Shown here piece after piece: positions 1-7,396 of a stretch of 12,701 nucleotides of DNA. Positions within the stretch are counted from its first letter, which is position 1; each line of letters starts with the position of its first letter. Source of the DNA: MGBC114079 sp964531385 (lineage in GTDB: Bacteria > Bacillota > Clostridia > Lachnospirales > CAG-274). The stretch spans positions 1 to 12,701 of the forward strand of contig CAZHGC010000044.1 in the NCBI GenBank assembly GCA_964531385.1. The letters are read 5' to 3'. Under the pieces are notes generated by a model, which saw only the letters and a program-made list of their open reading frames with translations, was not told where the DNA came from and made no database searches. The position numbers and the translations under genes were made by a program.

Positions 1-1
1 G

Positions 2-76
2 CTTTGGTATAGCGGTTTTGTGGCGATAGTATGTTTAAAAATGGGGAAACTCAAATTATTAAAAATATTTAATTAA
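2..76 (+). CDS. C-terminal tail of an unidentified, possibly membrane protein (partial)
   Basis: An open frame enters from the left edge and reads LWYSGFVAIVCLKMGKLK and a few more residues before a TAA at 74-76. The hydrophobic stretch followed by a lysine-rich tail is what the end of a membrane protein often looks like. It converges on the oxidoreductase gene, whose stop is only 20 bases away. There are too few residues to name a family, and the frame could be open by chance. Confidence 0.3.
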   Translation, partial: LWYSGFVAIVCLKMGKLKLLKIFN

Positions 77-111
77 ATTATAATGAAATTTTAAATTATG
101 ACTTTGAGTTT
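47..111. terminator. Possible shared terminator between convergent genes
   Basis: AAACTCAAA (47-55) is perfectly complementary to TTTGAGTTT (103-111), which is followed by GTTTTTTT on the plus strand. The 47-base interior is very AT-rich. The stem overlaps both converging coding ends. The large loop makes this a weak call; the T run favours the plus direction. Confidence 0.3.
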
Positions 112-806
112 GTTTTTTTATTTTTTATTTGCGGATAATTTTTTTTCCAATATTCATTTTCAAATTCAAACATTTTGTCTTTTAAGTGTAATTTTGCAAA
201 TATTGAATATAAAAATTTTACTTTGATTGAAGGTTTGAGATTTTTTGCGTGTTTTTCAAGTTTTTTTGCGGTTTTTTCAAGTTTTGAAGTGAATCGTTTT
301 TTGAAATTTTCGGGCATATCGTTCCAGAAATAGCCCCAAACGGATTGGGTTACAGTATGTGTTCTTGCAATTCCCCAAAAATTTAAACTGTCTTTTATAT
401 CTTTTGCTGTTGATTTTAAACCTCCGCCGCCCGCAGTTGTTATAATTACCGCTTGTTTATTTATCATTTCGAAATTTGGACGATGGACGAGCCATTGCCA
501 ACCATAATGGTCTAAAAAAGATTTTATTTGCCCCGGTGTGTGGAAGCACCATACGGGAGAACAAAAAATAATTATATCTGATTTTGAAAATGCTTCATTT
601 ATTGGCTTTAAATATTCATATGCACCGCATTTTGTTTCGTTGCCAGTTATACAAGAATAACAACCGCAACATATATGAGGGCAGTCATCGGGGAGAGTGA
701 ATTCGAAAACGGTTTCAACATTTTGGAGTTTTGAAATTAAATATTTTGCTCCGTTGTATGTGTTGCTGTTGTCTCGTTTTGTTGCACGAATTATTGTTAT
801 ATTCAT
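96..806 (-). CDS. Flavodoxin-fold NAD(P)H-dependent oxidoreductase
   Basis: This 236-residue protein has the NADPH-dependent FMN reductase/flavodoxin layout. It starts with the beta strand MNITIIRAT, followed by a Thr/Ser/Asn-rich loop (residues 8-18) where FMN phosphate would bind. A cysteine cluster follows (CPHICCGCYSC at 42-52, C60), as in the 'iron-sulfur flavoprotein-like' oxidoreductase subgroup. SPVW (83-86) and TTAGGGG (123-129) are typical flavin-contact loops. The role would be FMN-dependent electron transfer in the cytoplasm; the substrate cannot be told. I chose ATG 806 over an in-frame ATG at 821, because a GGGAG ribosome binding site lies 8 bases before 806 and inside the longer reading. 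The C-terminal 60 residues are lysine-rich and longer than usual for the family. The gene has its own promoter and no operon partner. Confidence 0.8.
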   Translation of the reverse strand: MNITIIRATKRDNSNTYNGAKYLISKLQNVETVFEFTLPDDCPHICCGCYSCITGNETKCGAYEYLKPINEAFSKSDIIIFCSPVWCFHTPGQIKSFLDHYGWQWLVHRPNFEMINKQAVIITTAGGGGLKSTAKDIKDSLNFWGIARTHTVTQSVWGYFWNDMPENFKKRFTSKLEKTAKKLEKHAKNLKPSIKVKFLYSIFAKLHLKDKMFEFENEYWKKNYPQIKNKKTNSKS

Positions 807-859
807 TTTATCAGCTCCCATTTGTTTATAACGTTTTTATGATTTAATTTATTATTGAT

Positions 860-887
860 ATTATATCATTGTATGCTGAAATGTCAA
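860..887 (-). promoter_or_regulatory. Sigma-A promoter of the oxidoreductase gene
   Basis: On the minus strand, TTGACA (887-882) and TATAAT (865-860) are separated by 16 bases, with a TGn extension before the -10. Transcription would start near 853, giving a leader of about 47 bases before ATG 806. Confidence 0.7.
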
Positions 888-1009
888 CTTTTTGGGGGAG
901 TTGTGATATGGAAACAGATATATTTTTTTGTAATATTTAAATTTTTGCATAATTTTATTTTAATGCTATTTTGCTTGTTTGAAATTTTTAAAAAAGAAAA
1001 AATTGCTAT

Positions 1010-1038
1010 GATTAAAAAATAATTGTGATGCCATAATA
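1010..1038 (+). promoter_or_regulatory. Putative sigma-G (forespore) promoter of the spore protein gene
   Basis: GATTA (1010-1014), 17 bases, then CATAATA (1032-1038). The -10 matches the sigma-G consensus CATWHTA exactly, and the -35 matches GHATR at four of five positions. A forespore promoter is what a small acid-soluble spore protein gene should have. The leader of about 80 bases contains two small perfect hairpins: GTAAC/GTTAC (1045-1059) and GTTGT/ACAAC (1068-1080). Confidence 0.5.
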
Positions 1039-1124
1039 ATTATTGTAACTCAAAGTTACAGCTAAAAGTTGTTTTACAACGTAAATAAAAAAATAATATA
1101 AAGATATTTTAGGAGGTATTTATT

Positions 1125-1355
1125 ATGTCAAGTAATGGTACAGGTTCAAACAAAGCGAATATTCCGGAAGCAAGAGCTGCCTTGGATAAATTTAAATATG
1201 AAGTTGCTAACGAAATTGGTGTTCCTTTGAAACAAGGTTATAACGGTGATTTAACATCAGCTCAGAACGGTTATGTTGGGGGATATATGGTAAAAAAAAT
1301 GATTGAAGCACAGGAAAAGCAAATGGCACAGGGAAATCAAACACCGGCGAAATAA
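1125..1355 (+). CDS. Alpha/beta-type small acid-soluble spore protein (SASP)
   Basis: This 76-residue protein coats forespore DNA and protects it from UV and chemical damage. Both family signatures are visible. The first is the germination-protease site region KYEVANEIGV (24-33), where GPR cleaves during germination. The second is the C-terminal DNA-binding block NGYVGGYMVKKMIEAQE (48-64). The N-terminus is Asn/Gly/Ser-rich and the length is usual for the family. An AGGAGG site (1111-1116) lies 8 bases before the ATG. The gene is monocistronic, with a sigma-G-like promoter upstream and a terminator downstream. Spore formers normally carry several paralogues, so I give no individual symbol. 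It is the clearest evidence that the host makes endospores. Confidence 0.93.
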   Translation: MSSNGTGSNKANIPEARAALDKFKYEVANEIGVPLKQGYNGDLTSAQNGYVGGYMVKKMIEAQEKQMAQGNQTPAK

Positions 1356-1393
1356 TTGATATGTTGCATAATTGTTGATTTAATATAGACTAT

Positions 1394-1441
1394 AAAAAAG
1401 GCGGATTGAAGCTATATTTTTAAGCTTTAATCTGCTTTTTT
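1394..1441 (+). terminator. Rho-independent terminator of the SASP gene
   Basis: The arm at 1394-1413 (AAAAAAGGCGGATTGAAGCT) pairs with 1422-1441 (AAGCTTTAATCTGCTTTTTT) through a long stem with a few G-U pairs, ending in a T run. It lies 38 bases after the stop codon. Confidence 0.75.
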
Positions 1442-1783
1442 GTTGATTAAAATGGGAAAGTTTTATGTTAAGAGGGCAACGTGATTTTGAAATCAAGTAT
1501 TGATACAGAATTTTAATGACTATTTAATTAAGTATGAAATGATAATAAGGGGCGATGCTGTGAATATGCAAAAAACTGCGAGAGATTTATTTTTTTGTTT
1601 GTGTTCTGCGAGTTGATTTTAGCAAGAAATAAAACACAAAAACACGATAAAAAATATAAAAGAGGGTGTAACCGAGTAAAATGCTCTGTATTCTTTTTGG
1701 TTGGTGGGGTATTATGTTGGCAAACGGCAAAAATATTTTGTGAAGTTTTGCTGACGATTTGCTATATAATGGTTTTCGGGGCG
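1442..1783. other. Intergenic stretch with no supported feature
   Basis: About 340 bases between the SASP terminator and the promoter of the SAH operon. Short frames here lack ribosome binding sites and resemble no known protein. I see no recognisable SAM or SAH riboswitch core. TATAAT at 1765-1770 lacks a properly spaced -35. Confidence 0.5.
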
Positions 1784-1812
1784 TTGTAAAATGAGCTTAA
1801 TTGTGATATAAT
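1784..1812 (+). promoter_or_regulatory. Sigma-A promoter of the deaminase-ahcY operon
   Basis: TTGTAA (1784-1789), 17 bases, TATAAT (1807-1812), preceded by a perfect TGn extended -10 (TGA, 1804-1806). The predicted start is near 1819, leaving a leader of about 87 bases before ATG 1906. No attenuator is visible in it. Confidence 0.6.
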
Positions 1813-1905
1813 GTTTTGGCAATGCTGTGGAATTATAATTTTACGGTTTTGGTTTGTAAGTTGGAAATGTTTTGAAAGCAAATTAATTGGGAGGTTTGTT
1901 GATTT

Positions 1906-3186
1906 ATGAACATTAAGCTTGAAAATATTTTTGCTGTTATAACGGATAATGAAAAATATGAAATAAAAAAGACGGATATTTTTATAAAAGACGGAATTAT
2001 TGCCGGAATTGGCGAAATTGATGATGATTTTGTTGCGGAAAAAGTTATTGACGGAAGTGAAAAATTTGTTATGCCGGGGCTTGTTAATGCACATACACAC
2101 GCTTATATGTCATTGTTTAGAAACAAAGCAGATGATTTGACTTTTTCGGACTGGCTTTTTAAAAATATTATGCCGAGAGAAGACAAGCTACTTCCTGAAG
2201 ACGCATATTGGGCAGCAAAATTATCCTGCATTGAAATGATTAAAACGGGAACTACTTCTTTTCTTGATATGCATATGCACAAAGGGCAAACGGCAAAGGC
2301 GGCTTTTGAAGTTGGAAACAGAGCCGTTGTTTCAAGAGGAATTTCGGGCATTGACAGAAAAGATGAGGGCGTTATAAGAAGAATTGACGAAGCTCTTGAA
2401 GAAGTTGATTGTTGGAAAGACAAAAGCAGAATTTCTTTTATGCTTGCTCCTCACGCAATTTATACTTGTGGAACGGATTGTCTTAAATTTGTTATTGAAA
2501 CAGCACATAATGAAAATTTGCCTCTTCATATTCATTTGTCTGAGACGAGACAAGAGGTTTCGGATTCGAAAAAAAATTACAATATGACACCTGTTGAATA
2601 TCTTAACAGTCTTAATTTTTTTGATATAAAAACAGTTGCTGCACATTGTGTTCATCTTGAAGAAAATGATTTTAAAATTATTAAAGAAAAAAATGTTAAT
2701 GTTGCGGCGAACCCAAAAAGCAATTTGAAGCTTGGAAACGGTTTTGCACCAATATTTAAAATGATTAATGAGGGAATTAATGTTTGTATCGGAACAGACA
2801 GTTCGGCAAGCAATAACAGTTTGAATTTATTTTCTGATTTGAATTATACAGCTCTTATTCATAAAGGAACTTCGGAAAATCCTCAGGCTGTTTCAGCTTT
2901 TGAAGCATTTAAGGCAGGAACAATCAACGGTGCGAAAGCGTTGGGGATTAATGCCGGTGAAATTAAAGTTGGAAAAGTTGCCGACCTTGCAATTCTTGAT
3001 TTAAATTGTCCTCAAATGAGACCTAAAAATAATTTGTTGGCGGCTTTGGCATATTCCGCAAATGGGTCGGAAGTTGAAACCGTTATTATTGACGGTGAAC
3101 TTGTTATGGAAAACAGAAAAATGTGCAATGTTGACGAAAAAGAGGTTTATGACAGAGTTGAAAAAATTGCCGAAAGAATACAATAA
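1906..3186 (+). CDS. mtaD: MtaD-type S-adenosylhomocysteine / 5'-methylthioadenosine deaminase (amidohydrolase)
   Basis: This 426-residue cytoplasmic metal-dependent hydrolase belongs to the MTA/SAH deaminase branch of the amidohydrolase superfamily. It would deaminate the adenine of SAH (and/or MTA) to give S-inosylhomocysteine or methylthioinosine plus ammonia. The small N-terminal beta domain leads into the barrel at MPGLVNAHTH, with metal ligands H63 and H65. H210 and E213 follow in LHIHLSE, then H247 in AAHCVH and D298 in GTDSSAS, all as expected for this family. Length is normal. GGGAGG (1889-1894) lies 11 bases before ATG. It is followed after 40 bases by an ahcY-type gene, which supports a role in SAH turnover. 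The family also contains guanine, chlorohydrolase-like and other deaminases, so the exact substrate is inferred. Confidence 0.82.
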   Translation: MNIKLENIFAVITDNEKYEIKKTDIFIKDGIIAGIGEIDDDFVAEKVIDGSEKFVMPGLVNAHTHAYMSLFRNKADDLTFSDWLFKNIMPREDKLLPEDAYWAAKLSCIEMIKTGTTSFLDMHMHKGQTAKAAFEVGNRAVVSRGISGIDRKDEGVIRRIDEALEEVDCWKDKSRISFMLAPHAIYTCGTDCLKFVIETAHNENLPLHIHLSETRQEVSDSKKNYNMTPVEYLNSLNFFDIKTVAAHCVHLEENDFKIIKEKNVNVAANPKSNLKLGNGFAPIFKMINEGINVCIGTDSSASNNSLNLFSDLNYTALIHKGTSENPQAVSAFEAFKAGTINGAKALGINAGEIKVGKVADLAILDLNCPQMRPKNNLLAALAYSANGSEVETVIIDGELVMENRKMCNVDEKEVYDRVEKIAERIQ

Positions 3187-3226
3187 TTATCGAATTTTTA
3201 ATATTTAATTTTGGGAGGTTTTTTTA

Positions 3227-4474
3227 ATGAATAGTGAAATTAGAGACTTGAATCTTTGGGAAAGCGGAAAAAGAAAAATTAACTGGGTTAGACAAAATAT
3301 GGCTTTGCTTAGAAGTATTGAGGAAGAATTTGAAAAAGAAAAGCCTTTTAAGGGGCTTAAAGTTGCTCTTTCAATTCATCTTGAAGCTAAAACGGCATAT
3401 TTATGCAAAGTTTTGGCTGCGGGTGGTGCGGAAATGTTTATTACGGGAAGCAACCCTTTATCTACACAAGACGATGTTGCGGCGGCTTTGGTTCATGACG
3501 GGCTTAATGTTTTTGCTTGGCACGCAGCAACAGACGAAGAATATGAAAGGCACACTTCAAAAGTTATTGAAGCAGGCCCCAATATTATCATTGATGATGG
3601 TGGAGACCTTGTTAATTTAATTCACAACAAATATCCCGAAAAGATTGCCGATGTTATTGGCGGTTGCGAGGAAACAACAACAGGAATTATAAGGCTTATT
3701 GCAATGAACAAAGAAAATAAGCTTAAATTCCCAATGGTACTTGTTAATAATGCGAAATGCAAATATTTGTTTGACAACAGATATGGAACAGGTCAATCGG
3801 TTTGGGACGGTATTAACAGAACAACAAACCTTATTGTTGCCGGAAAAAATGTTGTTGTTGCAGGTTACGGTTGGTGTGGAAAGGGCGTTGCAATGCGTGC
3901 AAAGGGGCTTGGAGCATCAGTTATTATTACGGAAATTGACCCAATTAAAGCTATGGAAGCGGTTATGGACGGATTTAAAGTTATGAAAATGGAAGAAGCT
4001 GCTAAAATTGGCGATTTCTTTGTTACGGTTACAGGTTGTCGTGATGTTATTACAGAAAATTCTTTTAAAGTTATGAAAGACGGTGCTATTTTGTGCAATG
4101 CCGGACATTTTGATGTTGAAGTTGATGTTAAAAGGCTTAAGGAAATGGCTGTTGAAGAAACTCTTGCAAGGGATAACATTATGGGTTATAAACTTGAAAA
4201 CGGAAATTGGCTTTATGTTATTGGAGAGGGAAGACTTGTTAACCTTGCGGCGGGAGACGGACACCCTGCGGAAATTATGGATATGAGCTTTGCAATTCAG
4301 GCGTTAAGTGCATTATATCTTGTTAAAAACAAAGGCAAATTTGACAAAAATATTATTTATGTTCCTGATGAAGTTGATAGAGAAGTTTCAAAGAGAAAGC
4401 TTAAATTTTGGCAGCTTGAAATTGATGAACTTACAGACGTTCAGAAGAAATATCTTAACAGTTGGGAAGTTTAG
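3227..4474 (+). CDS. ahcY: Adenosylhomocysteinase (SAH hydrolase), Thermotoga/archaeal type
   Basis: This 415-residue NAD-dependent hydrolase splits S-adenosylhomocysteine (or its deaminated form) into homocysteine and the nucleoside, removing the by-product of methylation. Visible marks are SIHLEAKTAYL (49-59), STQDD (79-83), DDGGD (123-127), EETTTG (148-153), the substrate-site block KYLFDNRYGTGQ (179-190) and the NAD-binding GYGWCGKG (213-220). NAGHF and GEGRLVNLAAGDGHP follow near the C-terminus. The protein ends in QKKYLNSWEV and lacks the C-terminal K-x-x-H/Y-Y-R-Y tail of the common bacterial and mammalian enzyme, as in Thermotoga and archaeal relatives. GGGAGG precedes the ATG. It is second in an operon with the deaminase, 40 bases downstream of it. 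True substrate, SAH versus S-inosylhomocysteine, is open. Confidence 0.9.
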   Translation: MNSEIRDLNLWESGKRKINWVRQNMALLRSIEEEFEKEKPFKGLKVALSIHLEAKTAYLCKVLAAGGAEMFITGSNPLSTQDDVAAALVHDGLNVFAWHAATDEEYERHTSKVIEAGPNIIIDDGGDLVNLIHNKYPEKIADVIGGCEETTTGIIRLIAMNKENKLKFPMVLVNNAKCKYLFDNRYGTGQSVWDGINRTTNLIVAGKNVVVAGYGWCGKGVAMRAKGLGASVIITEIDPIKAMEAVMDGFKVMKMEEAAKIGDFFVTVTGCRDVITENSFKVMKDGAILCNAGHFDVEVDVKRLKEMAVEETLARDNIMGYKLENGNWLYVIGEGRLVNLAAGDGHPAEIMDMSFAIQALSALYLVKNKGKFDKNIIYVPDEVDREVSKRKLKFWQLEIDELTDVQKKYLNSWEV

Positions 4475-4501
4475 AAATGAGGTTTTTTGACGGAAATTTT
4501 T

Positions 4502-4549
4502 GCAATATTGCATAATTAGGTTTGGCCGGTTTAAATTATGCAATATTGC
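4502..4549. repeat. Perfect 16-bp inverted repeat between convergent genes
   Basis: GCAATATTGCATAATT (4502-4517) is repeated in exact reverse complement at 4534-4549 with a 16-base spacer. Each arm begins with the palindrome GCAATATTGC. It lies between the ends of ahcY and the peptidoglycan-binding gene, where a bidirectional terminator would be expected. Neither side carries a T run after the stem, so a plain intrinsic terminator is not supported. Confidence 0.7.
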
Positions 4550-4574
4550 CTTATGAAAACTTGTCGTTTTTGGT

Positions 4575-5144
4575 TTAGACCAATTCGGCAAGTTTTTCTA
4601 TTGCAACATAAATTTCGGAAATTTCATACCACGTTGGGAAATCGACAATTCCGGTTTGGGGAAGATTGAATATTTTTTGAAATTCTCGAACGGAGGCGGC
4701 AGTTTGTTCGCCATAGACTCCGTCGACACGCAAACGCATAATTGCTGTATAGGTTTGAGATATTGCGTTTAACTGTGTTTGGATTGTTCTTACACTGTTT
4801 CCGCTTGAGCCGATTTGCAAATTTTCATTCGGAAACGATGAGGGAACGCCTTTTACACGTTTGGCTTGTTCCAAATATATATCATCACCGTAATAGTATC
4901 TTAAAATTTGAATTGTGGTGTAGCCTTGGTCGGCGAGGGATTTGCTTCCCCATTGCGAAAGCCAGTTTGGGCAATAGACACGAGAGCCGTCACAATATTG
5001 CGTGAACAGGGGTTGGCGAATGTTTGGCTTGGTTATATAGGTTGTGAACATTTCGTCAACTATTAGGGAGATTTCATCGTATATGTTTCGACCGTAGGAA
5101 AAGGCTTGGTCGTAGGCAGTTGTATACGTTAGAAAACGGAACAT
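4575..5144 (-). CDS. 3' part of a spore-type peptidoglycan-binding protein gene, interrupted by the prophage
   Basis: The 189-residue frame matches what I know of the C-terminal half of a clostridial family often annotated 'peptidoglycan-binding' or 'spore cortex-lytic' protein. It carries TAYDQAFSYGRNIYDEI, FTQYCDGSRV, a LSQWG...LADQGYTTIQILRYYYGDDI block (SpoIID-like), and then a C-terminal PG_binding_1 domain. That domain reads LQIGSSGNSVRTIQTQLNAIS...VDGVYGEQTAASVREFQKIFNLPQTGIVDFPTWYEI. The usual N-terminal half is absent: recognisable family sequence begins within a few codons of the ATG. The ATG has no ribosome binding site, only an A run. The recombinase stop lies 4 bases upstream. 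I read this as the distal fragment of a gene split by integration, with the rest expected at the element's far end. It is probably not expressed unless the element excises. Confidence 0.8.
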   Translation of the reverse strand: MFRFLTYTTAYDQAFSYGRNIYDEISLIVDEMFTTYITKPNIRQPLFTQYCDGSRVYCPNWLSQWGSKSLADQGYTTIQILRYYYGDDIYLEQAKRVKGVPSSFPNENLQIGSSGNSVRTIQTQLNAISQTYTAIMRLRVDGVYGEQTAASVREFQKIFNLPQTGIVDFPTWYEISEIYVAIEKLAELV

Positions 5145-5165
5145 TTTTTTAAAAGGACTTCATAA
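5128..5165. other. Approximate left attachment site (attL) of the prophage
   Basis: The host gene's family-like sequence stops at about 5135-5144 and the recombinase stop codon is at 5149-5151, so the junction lies between. Large serine recombinases cross over at a 2-bp core, so the exact point cannot be read from one side. Confidence 0.55.
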
Positions 5166-6759
5166 ATATTTCTATGTTTCCTGAGTCAAACTCTATTTTA
5201 TCTATTAAATCTTTTAAGATGTTTCTTAATTCTAACAATTTCTCTGGGGTATCGTATTCGAATGAATTATTTTTTAATTTTTCGGCAGAATTTATTGCAA
5301 TATTTAATCTATTGTATTTTATATCACAGGAATTTATTTTATCAAGAACATTTATTTTTTGTAGCTGTAATGTTTTTTGTTTTTTATCAATACTTTCAAC
5401 TTCGGCTGTTATGTATTTTAAAAGAATTTCATTATCTGTTTTCGCTAATTTTAACATAAGTGATTTTATTGTGTCATTGTTATTTTTTATTTGTTTATCT
5501 ATCTCAACTAACTGCTTTTGTAAGTTGAAATCTAATATAGTTGTTTGATTTTTGGTTGATGAAAAATTTGATATTTGACTATCTTTATCATCTAACATCT
5601 TCTTTATTGTATCTATTACCAATTTGTCTAGTTTATCACCACGTGCATTTTTTGAATTGCACAAGGCTTTTTTTGAGTCCTCTTTTAATTCACATACATA
5701 GTAAAATCTGTCACCAGATATGCTAGATGGTCGCATATATTTGCCACAGTTTTTACATACTAAAAGCCCAGATAAAAGCCCCTTTTTCCCAAATGGTCTA
5801 CGTATTGATTTACTTTTTCGTGCCTCTAATATCTCTTGAACTTTTATCCAGTTTTCGGAAGATATTAATGGAATATGTTTTCCGACAGACACAACCCAAT
5901 CGGAATAATTTGTATAATATGTTGCGTTGTTATCTAATTTAGTTCGTCTTAATACATTTATAGCATATTCCCCGGTGAATGTTTCCTTTGGTGTTGTTAT
6001 ATTTACGCCTTTATCCGTTAAATATTCGTATGCTAATTTATCGGCTGACATATAAATTGGGTGGGTTAATATTCTTCGAATTGCTACACAGCTGTAATTA
6101 TTTTTATTCCTTGTTAAAATTCGGTTTTGGATACAGTAACTTCTTAGCTTACTAATGCTTTGCCATTCTAAATATTTTTCAAATATAAACTTTATTTTTT
6201 GGCTTTCATCTTCATTAATTTTTAAGATATTGTAATTTTTAGTTACACCGTTTTTATCTACGTATTCAACTTTTTCTTTATCATAGCCTTCAGGAGCTTT
6301 TGAACCTAAAAATCTGCCCGTATTTGCTAAGCCTGTAAAGTTATCAATAATTCTTTCAGATATGGTTTCTCTTTCCAACTGTGCAAATACTGCAAGTATA
6401 TACATCATTGCACGCCCCATAGGAGTTGATGTGTCAAACTGTTCTTTTATTGAGACATAAGAACAATTATGAGAATCAAGCATATCTATAAAGCTTGAAA
6501 AGTCGTTAATGCTTCGGCTTATTCTATCTAATTTATAACTTATTAATACATCAAATCTTCTATGTTTAATTTGCTCTTCAAGCAAGGTGAACTGGGGTCT
6601 ATCTGTATTACCTCCGGAAAAACCTTCATCTTCAAATATTGTTATGTCGGCATCGGGATATTGCATATTGCAATAAGCCTGACAAGCGTTGATTTGGTTT
6701 TGTATGCTTTCGCCTTTTTCGGTTAGTTTTGACTTTCTTGCGTATATTGCAATATTCAT
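5149..6759 (-). CDS. Large serine recombinase (prophage integrase/excisionase)
   Basis: This 536-residue site-specific recombinase is predicted to integrate and excise the element. The N-terminal resolvase domain (1-140) shows YARKS with the nucleophile Ser10, the arginines of KLDRISRS (77-83), and GRAMMYILAVFAQLERETISERI (115-137). A recombinase domain follows (about 148-310, beginning GRFLGSKAPEGY). A zinc ribbon comes next (C335, C338, C356, C367), then a long coiled-coil segment (about 410-500), as in integrases of the phiC31/A118 type. AAAGGTGAT lies just before ATG 6759. The kinase gene ends 12 bases upstream, so the two may be cotranscribed. The 3' end abuts attL and the split spore gene, the usual place for such an integrase. 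No recombination directionality factor can be recognised in the window. Confidence 0.95.
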   Translation of the reverse strand: MNIAIYARKSKLTEKGESIQNQINACQAYCNMQYPDADITIFEDEGFSGGNTDRPQFTLLEEQIKHRRFDVLISYKLDRISRSINDFSSFIDMLDSHNCSYVSIKEQFDTSTPMGRAMMYILAVFAQLERETISERIIDNFTGLANTGRFLGSKAPEGYDKEKVEYVDKNGVTKNYNILKINEDESQKIKFIFEKYLEWQSISKLRSYCIQNRILTRNKNNYSCVAIRRILTHPIYMSADKLAYEYLTDKGVNITTPKETFTGEYAINVLRRTKLDNNATYYTNYSDWVVSVGKHIPLISSENWIKVQEILEARKSKSIRRPFGKKGLLSGLLVCKNCGKYMRPSSISGDRFYYVCELKEDSKKALCNSKNARGDKLDKLVIDTIKKMLDDKDSQISNFSSTKNQTTILDFNLQKQLVEIDKQIKNNNDTIKSLMLKLAKTDNEILLKYITAEVESIDKKQKTLQLQKINVLDKINSCDIKYNRLNIAINSAEKLKNNSFEYDTPEKLLELRNILKDLIDKIEFDSGNIEIFMKSF

Positions 6760-6771
6760 TAAATCACCTTT

Positions 6772-7332
6772 TTATAAATTTAATTTTTCTTGTAATTCGA
6801 CTATCCAATCCGGTCTATAACTGTTTGAATAACTGAATTGCCCATTTATTATTTCGGCTACCTTTACAAATCCATTTTCATTGTCATAGAAGAATACTTC
6901 ATCACAGTAACTTATTAATTCTAATAACGTTTCAAAACGGTGGTTAAATCTTCTTATAACGTCATTTGCCGGAATATTATGTCCACCTTTGCGTACTCTG
7001 TTTGCAATTCTTGTTAAACTTTCTTCCGAACTGCTAAGCCCCAAATAATACAGCGAGACATAATAACCCTGTTTTCGTGCTTGTTTGACAGTATTTATGA
7101 CACTATGCCCACCTAAAGTGGTTTCCTGTGTAAATGATATATTTTTATTTAAACAATCTTTTATTAAATTTACTGCTTTTTTTGCAGATATAAAAAGGTT
7201 TCCGTTGTTTTCTTTTGCTATTAAATCCGGGTCTATTATATGCCCTAAAGGAACTCTTTGACCCTCTAAAACACCTCGGAAGCTTGTTTTTCCTGTTCCG
7301 TTTACTCCTGCTATTATTGTGTATTTGTTCAC
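6772..7332 (-). CDS. Zeta-toxin-like P-loop kinase / predicted ABC-type ATPase
   Basis: This 186-residue protein has the plan of zeta-toxin-related ATPases (COG4185 type). The Walker A motif is GVNGTGKTS (9-17), HIIDPDLIA (31-39) carries the Asp of the substrate-side loop, FTQETTL (67-73) follows, and the basic 'lid' is IANRVRKGGHNIPANDVIRRF (109-129). Zeta toxins phosphorylate UDP-N-acetylglucosamine; many relatives of this small type have no proven substrate. The start is GTG 7332 with AAAGGAG upstream. No epsilon-like or other small antitoxin gene lies beside it, so a classical toxin-antitoxin pair is not supported. It sits between the recombinase (12 bases downstream) and the divergent small RNA at 7424. 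Cargo or defence functions are possible. Confidence 0.75.
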   Translation of the reverse strand: MNKYTIIAGVNGTGKTSFRGVLEGQRVPLGHIIDPDLIAKENNGNLFISAKKAVNLIKDCLNKNISFTQETTLGGHSVINTVKQARKQGYYVSLYYLGLSSSEESLTRIANRVRKGGHNIPANDVIRRFNHRFETLLELISYCDEVFFYDNENGFVKVAEIINGQFSYSNSYRPDWIVELQEKLNL

Positions 7333-7367
7333 TACAGTTCTCCTTTATAGATAATTTGTACTAAAAA

Positions 7368-7396
7368 ATTAAATAATACAATATGTATATTGACAA
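7368..7396 (-). promoter_or_regulatory. Candidate promoter of the kinase gene, overlapping the sRNA promoter
   Basis: On the minus strand, TTGTCA (7396-7391), 17 bases, TTTAAT (7373-7368). The -35 lies on the complement of the sRNA's TTGACA (7390-7395), sharing five base pairs, so one RNA polymerase would exclude the other. The -10 is only moderately good. Confidence 0.4.

Noticed and set aside
1595..1789. 64-codon plus-strand open frame upstream of the deaminase
   Set aside because: It starts at a TTG with no ribosome binding site, has an odd composition and runs into the promoter of the next gene.
1441..1905. SAM or SAH riboswitch before the deaminase operon
   Set aside because: I could not find the conserved cores or a terminator/antiterminator pair in the leader.
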